Part shown: one piece after another, positions 1 to 13,149 of the stretch
Layout: the number at the start of each line of letters is the position of its first letter
Numbering within the stretch: the first letter of the stretch is position 1
Assembly (NCBI GenBank): GCA_024516035.1
Contig: CM044958.1
Location: forward strand, 2,907,566-2,971,565
Direction: 5' to 3'
Source: Bactericera cockerelli
Taxonomy: Eukaryota; Arthropoda; Insecta; Hemiptera; Triozidae
Length of the DNA: 64,000 bases
Notes under the pieces: generated by a model
The model's database searches: none
Told to the model about the DNA's origin: nothing
The model's input: the letters and a program-made list of their open reading frames with translations, nothing else
Program-made: the position numbers and the translations under genes

Positions 1-1404
1 AGAAGCAAGAGAAATAAATCTTTTGAAAAAAAATTCTGTCCTCTTTGTAAATAAATCTGTTGATCAGCTCATATAATCTTTTCCCGCCGTCACCACGTCG
101 GCGCTGCTATCGAATTTTCTCTGACTGCTTCGAGTGAGTCACCCCTTATATTTTTCGTTTCAAAAATAAATTACAGCCCAGCCGGGGTTGTGATGGGTAG
201 ATGGGTCTTTTGAAAAATGTATTTTTAGGTTCCTCTCTTTTTATCGTGAAACCTGTTTCTACAGGACTCCTAGCGCTGACGAGAAGGTCTTTGTATTCTC
301 AGGGTTCAGGGTTCATTCCTTCATTTGAAAAGAGAATTCGTTAGAGCAACACGGTGAACGAGCAGTCGACGCTATTCCATATTTGAGTTTCAGTTTCCTA
401 GAGTTGATCGGAGGAATTATTTCGTCTCGAACATTATTTTTTTGAACTCTCGGAATTGTTCGACTAGTATTTTCATAGTTTTTTTTTTAGATTTTCAAGT
501 GAAGTTTTATTTTTCGTCAGTTTATGTGTTGTTTCTGTTCAATTTATGATTCCCACATATCCATCCACATTGGAGGTAAGCTATTTTTTTTGTGGATTTT
601 GGAGTCGAATCCTTTAATTTTTAAGTCGGGAATTTTCCGCCAAATTTGTCTCTGGTCATTTTAGATTCCTAAGAGGCAGGCACCAAGGGTTAGAACATTT
701 TCGTATTATTTTTAAAACATTTTTTTTATATTTATTATTCAGATATTTGTAAATTGAATTAACTAAAATTTTAAAAATAGACGAGCTCCCGGCAACACTT
801 GGTTGTCAAAAATGTTTAAAATCGCTCCTAAAACAATTGGTAATTTTAATACGCTTAGATTCCGCACTAAAAGTACGGTAACAAACTGTAAACTTAATTA
901 TATTATAGGAAAATTTTTCGTTTTTTTTTTTTATCGAAACTAAAACTTTTTTTTCCTTCCTTTAATAAAAGAAATTAGTCGAATTTTATGAATCCTTGGT
1001 AACTTTTTTTCCTTATTTTCTTCCTGTTAGGCACTTTAACCAAATATTGAATGGTCGTTCGTGCCGATCCTCACAATGTCTCCATAAGGTAGAGGTTGAT
1101 ACTTTTTTAAAGGTCATTCTACAAATGTACATCTAAGTAGAACTTTCTTTGTTTTTCTTTTCAATGTAAGTTCCGTTTCTCATTTGTTCACAAAGCTCCA
1201 ACATTGGGGTCCGAACTCCGAACATTTGCTAGTGAGTCTAGGCGTCCTAACCACTTTATTAATTTCGCCTGTAGACTTCACTGACGTAATTCTTTACACA
1301 ACACGCCATGGCTGGTTTTGGTATTCTAACCACCAGTCAAATACTTGATTCATGTAACTTCTGTACCTACGCTTTCTGAGTCTAGTAATGCGAAATGCAC
1401 TGAC
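1..1404. other. No gene recognised; AT-rich non-coding DNA
   Basis: No reading frame here resembles a protein. The first 130 bases are less AT-rich and contain CTTCGAGTGAGT near 129, which would fit a 5' splice donor, so a 5' untranslated exon of the downstream taranis-like gene is possible. That is speculation without transcript data. Confidence 0.4.
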
Positions 1405-1545
1405 TTCATCAGTAGCTCAAGGCGGCAGACTGGTAACCCGGAGGTCGGTGGTTCGAGTCTTGGTTACAGCAGATATTTAGTAAGGGGTGTTGAGTAATTG
1501 TGCCATCTCTTGTGATTAACACAAATATGAGAACCTGTTCTGTGT
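1405..1545 (+). mobile_element. tRNA-headed SINE, family T4 (diverged)
   Basis: The head reads CAGTAGCTCAAGGCGGCAGA, then GTAACCCGGAGGTCGGTGGTTCGAGTC in two blocks. These match the A box and B box of a tRNA promoter. The body ends in TGTGATTAACACAAATATGAGA, which recurs near 37370 with the same head. Without an intact acceptor stem it is a retroposon, not a tRNA gene. Confidence 0.6.
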
Positions 1546-1559
1546 TAATCAATTAATTA

Positions 1560-1620
1560 GCTATATTTAGCCTGAAATAGCTATATTTAGCATGAAATAG
1601 GTATATTTAGCATAAATTAG
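1560..1620. repeat. Short tandem repeat, ~20-bp unit
   Basis: About three copies of a unit close to CTATATTTAGCATGAAATAG, with single-base differences. Confidence 0.7.
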
Positions 1621-1687
1621 TTAATAAAGCTACAAAAACTGACACAAAATAGAAAATAGTGTCTATCGTAAGAAATAGCTATATTTG

Positions 1688-1850
1688 TGTTTAAACACGA
1701 TCGTGATGGCACAACTGCACAAACTCACAATATATTACACTATTTTTTTCCTTAACTTGGGGAACTTGAACCACCGACCTCCAGGTTACAAGACCGTCGC
1801 CTCTTCTACCCAAATTAAAAAAGACTGCGGTAACTACGTAAATTACCATG
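1688..1850 (-). mobile_element. tRNA-headed SINE, family T4, minus strand
   Basis: It reads GAACCACCGACCTCCAGG and TTACAAGACCGTCGCC, the reverse complement of the T4 head (GGAGGTCGGTGGTTC). With the copy at 1405-1545 it forms an inverted pair of the same family. Confidence 0.5.
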
Positions 1851-1879
1851 CACATCATTATGATAAGAGATTATGCAAA

Positions 1880-3268
1880 CCCAGCGTTCAACAAGTTGTC
1901 TGTTAGCCGAGAGAGAGGGGAAGCGCAAAAACTTATCCTGTTTATTTTTTGCACAAAATGTTGTGAATGAAAAAGAGGATAACGTGTACCCATGTGATGA
2001 TTTCCTTATGTACCCCATGTAGATTTCTATGTACACGTGAAGAAAGAAAAGTTTTTTCTCAACATTTTTTCGTCTCGTATGTAAATTTATGATAGGGGTG
2101 GGTGGGGTAAGTTGGAACGGGAGGAAAGGTGGTTCCGGGGTGAGTGGGGGCGGGGGGTAAGTTGTAATACAAGTTGAAGGTTCACATGGTAATGAGCTTT
2201 CTATCTCTTGCATTCCGTCTGGAAAGCACGTGTGATGCACAGAACTGTGCATGGCTGCGTGCACTCTCACCGTGCGCTTGGGAATTTGAGGCGAAGTTTT
2301 GTGCACCTAACAAGGTCACTCAACGTTAAGAAGAGTTATATGACAGTTAAGTGAGAGAAACGCTTTACCTATTTTGAAAAGAAAAAAAAAAAAAATACAA
2401 AATTCCCTAATTTTACTACTTCTAAAACAATATAATTATATTACCAAGCTATCTTTGCGAGCTAAAGAACAAAATTTAAATCAGCTAAACCTCCGAAATT
2501 TTGAGAACTGTTACCTATCAGTTATTGTCATGGACTTCGCATTGCGTCGGAGTATCCAACACTAAAACAGAGTGTTGTGTGTGTGTTTCCAAGTGCTTCC
2601 TCTGTCGAAGCAATGAGTGAGCGGTGTACTGTGCTTATTAGCCGGAGCGTTAGGTAAGATAGAATGAAGCAAGAAGTGCCTGCCTGATTTCACCGCGCTG
2701 CTAGGCTAGCGGAATGGCCTACTTCTCTATCTCTCTCTCTCCTTTCTCTCCCCTCTCCTCTTCTCTCTCTCTCTCTCTCTACCTATCTCTGCTTTCTAAA
2801 TCTCGTTGGCCTGTCTTCGCCTGTCTGTCTCAGTGAGCATTCTCTCGTCTTTTGTGTTGAGAGCTCTCCCGCCGCGCCGATTACAATTAGTGAGGATAGT
2901 GAGAGAGAAGTGAGAAAAATAGATAGTAGGAGTGAGGGTAATGAGAGCGTGGTAATGGTGGCATAGATGATAGAGGCGCCATAGGTTGTATACGAATTGA
3001 AGGCATGGCCCTCTATGGATTTTTCACCTACATTCTACATCGAGGCATGGCCCTGCATCGCGGCCTGGACGTTAGAAGTGAACACCAGCGCCATAGCTTT
3101 CCTGTTCAGCCTAAATCTTAAACGTGTGTAGCTCTTTTTACTTCATACAGGTTCAACATTCATGTGGTAAACCTTTTACTTGTAATGTATTTACCATTGT
3201 TTCCTTTCTCATGTGATTGACACTGTCTGGATTATTCTAACAAGCCCTGTGTTGTTCTTGTGTTGCAG
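1880..3268. other. Non-coding region upstream of the taranis-like exon
   Basis: No protein-like frame. It holds a G-rich stretch at 2095-2160 with several GGGG runs (G-quadruplex potential on the + strand) and a CT microsatellite at about 2720-2785. It ends in a pyrimidine-rich tract and TTGTGTTGCAG, the 3' splice site of the next exon. It is probably intron and 5' flank. Confidence 0.5.
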
Positions 3269-4074
3269 GATCCTTCAAATATAATGGGGGTGCAGCCAAT
3301 GGGGAGTAAGAGGAAGCTGGTGGAGGAGTGTGCCGAGGAGCCGGTGGGCAAGATGGGCCGCCTGGAGGAGTGGTGCAGCGAGGAGGCGTACTACCCGGCG
3401 GGCAAGGGCTTCCAGGAGAGCATGTACGCCCCCGCCCACCCGCAGGACTACTGTGTGTCCAGTGGCGGCCCAGCCCCGCCCGGGGGGGCGCCCAGCAGAC
3501 CATCCGCTGCGAGGAGAACGGCAAGTCCTACCTGGACCTGGGCTCCTGGAGTGGCGCCAGTGGGCGCTGCTGTGAGGGCCGCAGCAGCTGGTGCGCCCGC
3601 GGCCCCTCCTGCTATCGACAGCGGCGCCTGGCCGTGCTCAACATCTCCATGTGTAAGCTGGGCCGCTACCGCCAGTTCTCCGACCCCTCCCTGCACCGCT
3701 CCGTCCTCATCTGCAACACCCTGCGGCTCATCGAGCGGGAGATGGAGACGGAGGGCTGCCTCCTCAACAGTTTGCCCCCGCCCAGCCTGCCGCCCCCCGT
3801 GCACGAGCCCCCGCCCCCCAGCGAGCCCCCCCGCGTCCCCACCCCCTACCCCTCCCCCTGCAGCTCGGACAGTGACTCCGGGCTGGGGGAGGACTCCCGC
3901 AGCATCAACTGGGGCTCCGTCCTCTCCCTCTCCTCCCAGTCCGACCTGGACCCGCTCAACAACAACGACTCTCTGGATCTGGACCTGGCCACGCCCCCCT
4001 GGAAGCCAAGCCACGCCTCCTCGGGGCCCCCCGCCGAGCTGGACACCATCATGCATGTGCTGGTGGGCTCCTAG
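3269..4074 (+). CDS. tara: Taranis-like SERTA-domain transcriptional co-regulator (last exon, one frame break)
   Basis: SERTA proteins are nuclear regulators that bind cyclin/CDK and E2F partners and PHD-bromodomain proteins; fly taranis is the insect member. The exon follows a good acceptor (TTGTGTTGCAG) and its first ATG is at 3284. Early residues include a basic KRKLVEE box like the SERTAD N-terminus. A Cys-rich stretch precedes the SERTA core at about residues 113-154 (RRLAVLNISMCKLGRYRQF, then SLHRSVLICNTLRLIEREM). A proline/serine linker follows, and the C-terminus ELDTIMHVLVGS matches the family's conserved tail. The frame changes near 3486-3495 inside a run of seven G: the start is in one frame and the SERTA part in another. 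One missing base restores a protein of about 263 residues. SERTAD-type paralogues are the alternative name. Upstream exons are not identified. Confidence 0.85.
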
Positions 4075-7000
4075 ACACCCCCGCCCCCCCCCTCCCTCTT
4101 GCTAGGCCAATCACCTGCTGGAGCAGGGCGCTCCTGTCGCCATGTCATCTCCACAGCAATGAACCAACCACTGTCAAATACTATCGTAGTAAATGATAAG
4201 TTGCCACAATGGTATTCAATGGTCACATGCGACTCGTATCTTGCTGGATGAATACCACCTGATCTGATCTCTACCGACAGCGTCCTGCTCCAGCTTACAA
4301 ATTTTATAAATAATTTGTCACAATTTTACTGTTTTCGAGGCACTCCCTTTGTGCCTCGGAATTTTTCATATAAATATTTTATTGTTGATCAAATATTACT
4401 GTGTCCTGAGTTTTGTTCTAAGTACTGTTCAGCTTTCTCTCTTCTTAGTTTCTAAAATAGAGCTTACTTTTCAATGTTCACTATTTTCATTTTATTTTTG
4501 ATATAAACAATTACCTTCTCGGTATGTCCTTCCATTCATTTTACCCTCCATGGACGTTTTGGTACATTTTCCTTGAGTGAAAGAGCAAATATAAGCAATA
4601 ATGATAGCAGGTAGGGATATAAAAGAAACTGGGAAATTACAGCCCTCTGTGTGGCACAGGAAATGTTAAAAATTGTCCATGAGGATGAAGAGCTGAATAG
4701 TACTTAGAATAAAACTAAATTACTGATAAGGAGAAAGGTCCCTTCCCCAGTATCTAGTCCTAAATTGTAAGTTTTTTTTTAAATATAAAAGACAGTTTTA
4801 TAGTTTATTAAAGACTGAAATGAGTTCACGTAATCTAAGAGGCTCTTAAAGACGAAATCTCAAACGTTGTCTAGTTATATCACGCAATTATATGAGCCTC
4901 ATAACAATTTCAAAATATGTTTATTCATTATCAGTCTTTAATTAATAAATCAAAATAGTGTTAATTCTAAAGTAATAAATAATTAAATATAAATGCCTAG
5001 TTTATGAATAGGGGATGTTTTTACCTATGATCAAGCAACTTGATTTGCCAGTTTCATAATCCATGAGTCATGGCATCTCTTGAAATTTTACATTGTCATA
5101 ACATCTTGATGCAGTATTGATATTATTGAAAAGTTGAAAGTATTGATAAAAAAAGCAATTTTTATGATACAAATGAAAAATATAAAGGAGTTTGGAAATA
5201 TTAGGTACCAAAAATCCAAAAAAATATTCGCAAGATCTTCATAGAACATCAAAGTAAATTTTCCTGTTCATCAGGAGGATGGCTTTGTCCCTTTTTTTTA
5301 ATACCTTCACCAGTTGACAAATTATTTTTAAATTGTAACATTAAATTCATTATTTCCTTATCAAGAGATACTGAGCTTTTCTGGATTTAGAAATACCAAT
5401 CCCGATTTTGAAAATTGAAACTTATTTCTTGGAAAATAGTTTGAAGAAGAAAAAAAAAAATCTACCATCTGATAATGTTGTATGATATATTTTCTCATAT
5501 CAAATTTTACAGTTCATTATAATATTGATGATATAAATGATATATACCTATGTATGAAGTTATTGTACCTATGAAATGTGACGTATATAGCTCAATATCT
5601 CTTGATACAGAATATATTTTGTTAGATTTTAAGCTGAGCATAATTGTGATAGATGATTTAAATTCATCCATTTTTTTATTTTTCTCAATTAGATGTTCAA
5701 AATGGGCAGTCAATATGATTCTCTACACCTATGCAATGATTGAGAAACATTCTCATTGCTATATTATGAAAAAAAGACTTAATTGGTCTGTGTTGAAGGA
5801 AAAGTAATCTATATTTAAAAAATACCAAAGCATTTAAATATTATCATGATTAAACTCACCGAACCAGTATCCCTGTGTAATTTTACTAATATTCAATATT
5901 TGTTTGACCACAAAACCATAAATATGTTACATACATTTTGAAGTACATCTTTGGTGTTATTTTCGTGTTTTACCTGTATGAAATTGGAATAGGAATCATT
6001 TTGGCTGTCAATTTAGTTGTTATTTATTTAAATAAATTATAAAACAGTAGACGTATGTTTTGCTCAAGTATTAGGATAAAAAATTAAGAAAAATATTGAA
6101 TAGGTATCTAGCCTTTCATAAAATTTGGCAATTTTTTTTATTTATTATTATTACCAATCCATTATTTGTTGGATTTTAATCTATTTTCGTATCCAAGTGC
6201 ATGAGCAAAACTAAACACAGATTTCTCTTCTATTTTAATTTAAGCAAAAAATGTACAAATTAAAATCTAAGTAGTGCCATTTCAAAATGAAGCAAGGCTA
6301 CAATTTTTCTTTTACCATAATATGACTATCTGAACACTCTTTTACCATAATATGACTAGTTCTGAACACTTCACATGCCAAATTCCAATCTTCTATGAAC
6401 TATTGGATGGCAAATCCAAAATCATGTGAATTAATAAAAGTAATGCCTGTCTCCCCTCCCCCCAAACTTTCTACAATTAACTAAATTAGTATTTTCAGGG
6501 TTTCAATATTTTAATGATAGCTGTTCTTTGTTAATTTTGACATGATGTGTCATGTGAGATTTCTGAAAACTAAACGAATATTTTCTGCTCGTCACGAGTG
6601 TCCAAACACCCTTTATCCAAACTTTTCTATTAAAAAATAATATTGTTGTTGTACGAGTTGTACATGGGACATTTTTATATTACCTACTTGACAAAAATCT
6701 AGTTTATAAAACATTGATTTCTTCAGAAAACGCACATCTGATCTAATAATAAATAACACCTCAAAAGGCAGCTAATTTTTGAATCAATAAGAAACTCAAT
6801 TGTGTTTCAGGATTATGATCTCAAAATTCAAATTGGTATTGGTTAATTGAATGTTCACCATGTACTTAACACATGTTTTAACAACTGTTAAATCACACTA
6901 AACAATTCATTCCCTCTTTATTCCCTAAAATTTTGAATTCGCGAATTAATTGGGAACTATCTCTCACCTGTGTCTCTGATTATGGTTATTAATTTCGCCT

Positions 7001-7800
7001 TTAACTTTTTCACTACTACTGGCAAAACAATCGGTGATCGCTGAGATTTTCAATTTCGTTTTTCTTTTTATTCTAAATCAATAAGGAATTGCAATATTTT
7101 GGATCGCTCACTTTCCATTTGTACTTAAATTAGAATTTGTCTTGTTTCAAAATGTCGAGCAATTAATTTTTTCTCTCTTTTATTAAACTCTTTTTTTGAT
7201 TTTTGAGACCTGTAGAATAGCATGTGGAAAATGTTCTTTGTAATAATAAAAGGTAGCTATTACTTGTTTCATTTGGCACAAATCTTATGTCGTGAAATTG
7301 AATCAAAAACTGAGCAGCTTTCTGAGTTACAAATAGAATTTATTCACAAATTGAAAAACTTTGCTTGTGATTAATCATGAAAAACTGATTAAATCACAAG
7401 ATTTGTCTAAAAAAATCGAAACAAATCTTGAACAATTTGAATAATAAATTAATTCACCATAAATAAAATAGTCTCAGAAAGAAAAGTATTTCATTTCATT
7501 AATGAATTTTATGACAGTTATTTTCATGTTTACCACATTTTTTATTTGTATTTTTTTAATGTTTAAATGTCTCTGTTTTTGTGTAATATTTGTATTTTAT
7601 ATTATAATTAAAATTGAAAAATGGACAAAAAAAATAAATTTTTAATAAATTTAAAAAATATAAAAACTATTCAAAATTTCTAAATATAAAATAGCACAGT
7701 GGTGTTTTTCCTTGCTAATATTCTCAATCATAGATATGGGTTAGGAGGTGATTAGGATTATTCATATCATTCATGAGGACGTTTCTTTGGCAATATTCAC
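4075..7800. other. Non-coding AT-rich region downstream of the taranis-like gene
   Basis: The first part is presumably 3' untranslated sequence. An AATAAA at about 4707 could be its polyadenylation signal, but earlier weak candidates exist. From 4,700 on the sequence is AT-rich with only short random frames. I see no RNA gene or recognisable element. Confidence 0.45.
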
Positions 7801-7805
7801 CATTC

Positions 7806-8045
7806 CAAGACTTATTTATTTATTTACACTTTATTTTTTATACAATACATACAACAATAAATTATTAACAAAGATAAAAAAAAATTAACAATAGGTATTT
7901 ACAAAATAAGATATGGAAAAAAAATAAAAATTTAAATGTACAATGTATTGTAATCCGGGCGAAGTTAATGCCTTAGGCATTCTCTACCACTTAACCCGAT
8001 TGGTAGAAAAAAAAAAGGTAGACTTAACAAATATTGGTAGAAAAA
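7806..8045 (-). mobile_element. LINE-tail-like short retroposon, diverged
   Basis: A CTTTATTT polyadenylation-like end (minus sense) is followed by AC-rich sequence and then GCGAAGTTAATGCCTTAGGCATTCTC. This resembles, in layout, the better-preserved family at 10115, 13893, 30605, 45249 and 53579. Confidence 0.35.
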
Positions 8046-8884
8046 AGAAGAACGGCAAATTCCGCCTTATTTCCATTTCTAGCTCATTTATACTAGCGTG
8101 GTTTTAAAAGATATATTTTTGGAATCAGCGTAGAAAACCTACAGGATTTAGGGTGAATGAATTAGTCAATTACCTTCCTCTCTAATCTTTTGGATCAGCC
8201 AATGTGAGGTTTTCAAGAGAACTTTTCCTTATCCATGTAAATTTACCTTGGCAGAATAATTCATAGAACGTGTAAGGAACATTTCACGAGCCCTGTGGTG
8301 GAAATTCAAGCTAATTGGCAGGCCAGCGCCCATCGATAATTACACAGAAACAAATTTTGCTAATTTGTATGTTCTCAGTTGAATCAAGTGGGGAAAATCA
8401 CCTCTATTACATCAATTTTAAATCCTCATGACTGCTACTTGAAGTAGGCTTAAAAATTCAACAGGAGGTGGGTTCTTCAAAACATTCAAATGTTGGCCCG
8501 ATCGAGACGTACTGGCTAGGGAATCAGTGACTCAATCCAGGCTGGATGAGGTTAATGTACGTACTGGTAAGATTCCCAGATACGGACAATTTTTACTTAT
8601 GAAAATACTTCTCTCAAATAATGATAAAAACAACTTTTCGACTTTGGTTTTCTCAGAGAGGAAAAAAGTAAATCCAGTAGAAAAAGTGTTCAGATTTATC
8701 TGGGGTATTGTAGAAATTTTAAGACCCAAGAACTACAACGAAGTTGTGATAGTATATTTATGCACGCGTACACCTAAAATTTTCACGATGTGAAATTATG
8801 CTGTGCACAGAAAGATGCAATAAGCTGAAAAGAATGCTGTTCAATTCACCAGTTCAATATTCGTACCAACAGGGAATCGAAACC
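8046..8884. other. No gene recognised
   Basis: Only short frames without protein character; no repeat family from elsewhere in the window was recognised. Confidence 0.35.
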
Positions 8885-9169
8885 ACGGCTACAAATTCAG
8901 TCAGTCCCGGGAGGTACTAAATCCAAAAACCAGCCGGGACATGACAAGTTATTTTGTCGATTGGGATTTTGACCACATTATACGTCGGATAATAATAATA
9001 TCACCTTTTGTATACAGCTCGACTAGGACTATTAAAGTCCCATTATTCCAGCAGTAAGTGATAAAAATCCCAAATGGGGGAGGATAACTTGTCATGTCCC
9101 GGCTGGGTTTCGAACACACGATCTCTGGATTCACAGAGTGCCGCCTTTACCACTGAGCTACCGGGACAG
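8885..9169 (-). mobile_element. tRNA-headed SINE, family T1 (good minus copy next to a plus fragment)
   Basis: Read on the minus strand from 9168, the head is TGTCCCGGTAGCTCAGTGG, then a TTCGAAACCCAGCCGGGACA end. Acceptor arms GTCCCGG/CCGGGAC pair and both A and B boxes are present. The body continues to about 8985. A degenerate plus copy (CAGCCGGGACATGACAAG) lies at about 8930-8985, so the two form an inverted pair. The family-specific body downstream of the tRNA part shows that this is a SINE. Confidence 0.7.
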
Positions 9170-10114
9170 ACACTATGACTACTAAGGTCCCATGCCGTCG
9201 ATAAAAAAATGCGCGGAAAATATTTTCAAATGAAAAATTGAAGTCAACGGAAAACTCTGTCACATGATAAGTTTTCCGCAGAAGAACAGCAAAAGCTTCT
9301 CACATTGCCCGCCAGTTGCATACATAAAATAAGCCTACATTTTCGTGAATGCAACTTTCACATTCGAACAATACAAAGTTGTTTTATTGAAGGCGCGATA
9401 TTAGTTCCTATGGACAAGAACCTTATGATGAGATGAGTTGCACATTGCATACATACAAAATGATCACAAAGTTGAGTCATGATGATGATAATGAGTAATG
9501 AGTAACTAAATGCGTGTTCTTTGTGTTATTATATCACAATTTTAGCGGGTAGCGCAGAATTGTAGGACTTATTTTTTTCTTTCATATTCTTTTGTATCAT
9601 TTTCTCATACTCCCGCTTATTATCGCTGTTCATATCAAATACCTAAAAGTTTTTATTAGGTCTTTCTTAGGTTTTATGATAAAAATACGTTTAGTAAAAA
9701 AAATCGTATCGATATTTTCCTTGTATAATATAAAGATGCCTATATCAATAATTTATTCTAACTTCTTTTAAGGCTACCTCATTATAGTTCCTATAGAGAA
9801 CCTCACGATAACTGTCTTCATAATTAATGACTCCCCCTCTCTCTCTCTCTCTCTGTCACTTGTTGCTTCTAAAAACCATACGATAACAAAATTATGGGCA
9901 TGCAACATAATTACCTACGGAAAAGACAAACATCTAAAAGCATAATAATATATTTGCATTACTAATGTATCTATAATTTTATTATTACAATAAATAAATA
10001 CATTGAATTGAATAATTCCGTACCTTATCAGGCTGCGTGAGTAGCTCTTCTGAGCCCATACTATGTAGATCCAACTAAGGCAATAAATAGAGGACAAATC
10101 AAAGCAACGTTTTT
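9170..10114. other. No gene recognised; fragment of SINE family T2 at about 9515-9605
   Basis: The fragment contains TTTGTGTTATTATATCACAA and GGGTAGCGCAGAATTGTAGG, the 3' part of the T2 family in minus orientation. A short (CT)n lies at 9837-9855. The rest is AT-rich with no coding signal. Confidence 0.4.
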
Positions 10115-10300
10115 TTATTTTTATTTTTTTTAAGCTTTATTAGGAGGACAAAGTACAGGTAACAGTATAAAATTAAGAGAGAAAAAAAAAAACACACAAA
10201 CAAGTAACAAAATAAATAAGTAAAAAAAAAGAAAATAACAATAATGTCCTACCTAAAGGGCGGAGCTATTGCCTGTGGCAATCTCTTCCACCCAACGTTA
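10115..10300 (-). mobile_element. LINE-tail-like short retroposon
   Basis: It starts AAGCTTTATTAGGAGGAC (minus-sense CTAATAAAG end) and finishes with CTAAAGGGCGGAGCTATTGC and CTGTGGCAATCTCTTCCACC. The same start and finish occur at 13893-14075, 45249-45385 and 53579-53762. The constant 3' end and variable length suggest 5'-truncated retroposition products. Confidence 0.6.
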
Positions 10301-10409
10301 AGAGCTCTCCACAAAAAAGACGAATACCTATCTTATATTCTTCTACTATGTAACAAGTTATCAAATGTTCCGACTCCATTGAGGCTGGCTAATGTTTCAT
10401 ATGAGTTGC

Positions 10410-10900
10410 TGGGGGATGGAGAGAGAAAGAGAAGAGAGAGCGAGAGAGAGGTAGAGTAAGGAAGAGCGAACCTAGAATAGGAGAAGTGAAGAAAAATAAA
10501 GAAAAAGGAGGGGATGGAGAGAGAAAGACAAGAGAGAGAGAAAGATAGAGAGTAGAGGAAGGAAGAGCGAACCTAGAAAAGGAGAAGTGAAGAGAAATAG
10601 AGAAAGAGGAGGAGGATGGAGAGAGAAAGGAGAGAGAGAAAAAGAGGAAGGAAGAGCGAACCTAAAAAAGAGAAGTGAAAAGAAATAGAGAAAGAAGGAG
10701 GGGAATGGAGAAGAAAAGAGAAGAGGAAGGAAGAAAGAAGAAAAAGAGGGATGGGAGAGAAAGAGATGAGAAGAGAGGAAGGAAGAGCGAACCTAGAAAA
10801 AGAGAAGTGAAGAGAAAGAGGGAGGGGATGGACTGATGGAGAGAGAAAGAGATAGAACAAGTACGACAGGAGGAGAAAGAGGGTGAGAGAAAGTTTTTTT
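10410..10900. repeat. GA-rich degenerate tandem array
   Basis: Purine-rich sequence in which GGAAGAGCGAACCTAGAA recurs about every 90-130 bases among GAGAGAAAGA runs. It is a degenerate minisatellite on a purine background. Frames in it are compositional artefacts. Confidence 0.7.
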
Positions 10901-11039
10901 TTTATAAAAAGGAGAGAGAGAGAGGATTCAAGTGTTCATTAATAAAAAATGACTTGGTTCATCATTAATTCGTTGACGAATGAAGTGAAGAATAATAATA
11001 TGAACACTAAAAGGGTTAAGCTTGAAATCTAATTGCACG

Positions 11040-12500
11040 CATTCTCCCCCACTCTCTTTATTTCTCTCTCTCTCACACACACACTCATTTACTCTCAGAG
11101 TTTTACTATATAATTATAATGTCTCTTTATCCTTTCTTTATCTCTCTCCTTCTCTTACCTGTCTTCCTCATCCTATTGACCTATCTCTACCTCTCTAACA
11201 TTGAATGCTCTGTCTCTCTATCTCTCTCACTTGGCTTTAATTATCATTCTCTCTTCTCATTCATTCCTCTTTTCCCTCCCATCTCCCTATCTCTTTTTCT
11301 CTTCTCTTTCTCTTTTCTTCATATATTGTGGTCCCTCTCTCTTTCTCATCTCTTACACATACACACACACAAACAATCTGTATTTCTTTCTCTCTCTTCC
11401 TCATTTAGAATGTTTTACAAACATGTACTAATATATTTATAACAAAATAAGGTAAAGATAAGCAATATCTCCCCAGAAGTTTGCATAAGCTTTTTAGGAG
11501 ATAATATAAAGTCAAATTTATTGTACAAAAAAAATAATAATATATTATTCAATTTAGTTAATTTATTATCAATATTTAAATCTTTCTGTCACTCTAAGAT
11601 TTTTTTTCTTTCTCTCTTCCTCTCTCTATTTCTCTTAGAGTTAGTCTTAGCTTAGGAGATTCTTTTTATTGTAAAAATCTTTAAACCAAATAATAAATGT
11701 CAAATTCAATTCAATTCTTTCACTCTCTCCATTTTTTTTCTTTTTCTCTCTTCCTCCTTCCCCATTCCTTTCTCTCATTAATTTTTATTCCCCTCCTTTC
11801 TCTCTCTCTCTTTCTCCAATATCTGCATTATCTCTCTCTTGAAATATATCTATCTCTCTCTTTCTCATTTATTCTCTCTATCTCTATAATGGCTGACTCT
11901 CTCACTCGCACTCATTTGTTATTATCTCTCTTCCTCTCTCCCTTTGGATTGCCATTGCTCTCACTCATTCAAGTTGCTTCCCCATTCGCTCTCTTTCCCT
12001 CACATCTGCTCACTCTCACCCATTTATTTTCTATCTCTTACTTTCTCCCTACTCCCTCTATATTTTCTTCATTTATTCTCTATCTCTCTCTTTCCCTTCA
12101 CTTTGATATATTTCCTCTCTCTCTCTCTTCCTCCCCATAGTCAAACTGAAATATACAAAAAGGAAAGTTGGAAAATTTATCTCTCTCTCACTTCTTTTTG
12201 ACTGTTCTCCCTTTCTCTTCTTATCTCTCCTTCTCCCTCTTGCTATTTCCTCATTTGTTCTCTCTCTCTCTCTCACTCTTAGCTTTTCTCTTTCTCACTC
12301 AATCATCTACCCCACACTCTTTTTCTCTCTCACTCACTCCATCAGCTCTTCCATTTCTTTATCTTCTCTTTCCTTTTCTCCTTCCTCTCTCCCTTTCTAC
12401 TCATTCTCTCCAACTTTTTTCCTCCCTTCTCTCTCTATTTTTTTTCATCTCGCTCTCTCTCTCTCTCGCAATTTCTCTTCTTCTTTTTTTGCTCTTACAG
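11040..12500. repeat. CT-rich low-complexity region
   Basis: Long pyrimidine runs (TCTCTC, TTTCTC) broken by short AT-rich pieces, e.g. 11430-11580. Several open frames encode only Ser/Leu/Phe-rich peptides and are not genes. Confidence 0.75.
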
Positions 12501-13145
12501 AGACTGAAAACGAAAAAAACGAAGAAAAAAACATCAGGAAACATAATATACAGGGTTTTACTGATAAAATAATAATTGAGGATCTCATGGTTCAGTTTTT
12601 TTTTTTGTGGGGGGTTTTCTTTTCTGTAGACGGACTATGCTGCCATTTAAGGGGGGGAGGTCAAATATGAGCCGACCTCGATAACTAACTCAAGAGACAA
12701 AATGGAGGGTTCACGTCTAAAGTGTTTCTACTTTGAAATCAAAATCTTTTTAGCAGACTTTGACTTCAGATTTCAGTCAGTTTTCACTCTTCAGTGCGCT
12801 TTATGCTTCAAAGACACAGGAAAAGATGGAGTCCGAAAATGGTTGAATTAAAAAAAAACACAAGATTTTTCATTGGTAGTATAATCTGTTAAGACAATTA
12901 TTTGGCGATTTATTTGATGCGAATTATAAGGAATGATTTGTCTCTCTCGTCGACTTGAAAAATATGAAAAATATCATTATTATTGCTTGTTTCACATTGC
13001 GAAGACATGTCCGTCTGTACGAAAGACAAATTTCTTCCTTCTCATATAGAAAACTAAAGGTCACCCTGTCTAAAAGGGAGAGAAGGGAAAAGCTGAAATA
13101 ATAATAAATGCTTCCCCTCCCGTCTTGCTTCATTTCCCATCCCAT
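12501..13145. other. No gene recognised
   Basis: Mixed-composition spacer between two pyrimidine-rich blocks. No family match was recognised. Confidence 0.3.
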
Positions 13146-13149
13146 TTCT

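Noticed and set aside
3237..4056. Antisense and alternative frames over the taranis-like exon
   Set aside because: Shadows of a GC-rich coding exon; the conserved SERTA domain fixes the sense frame.
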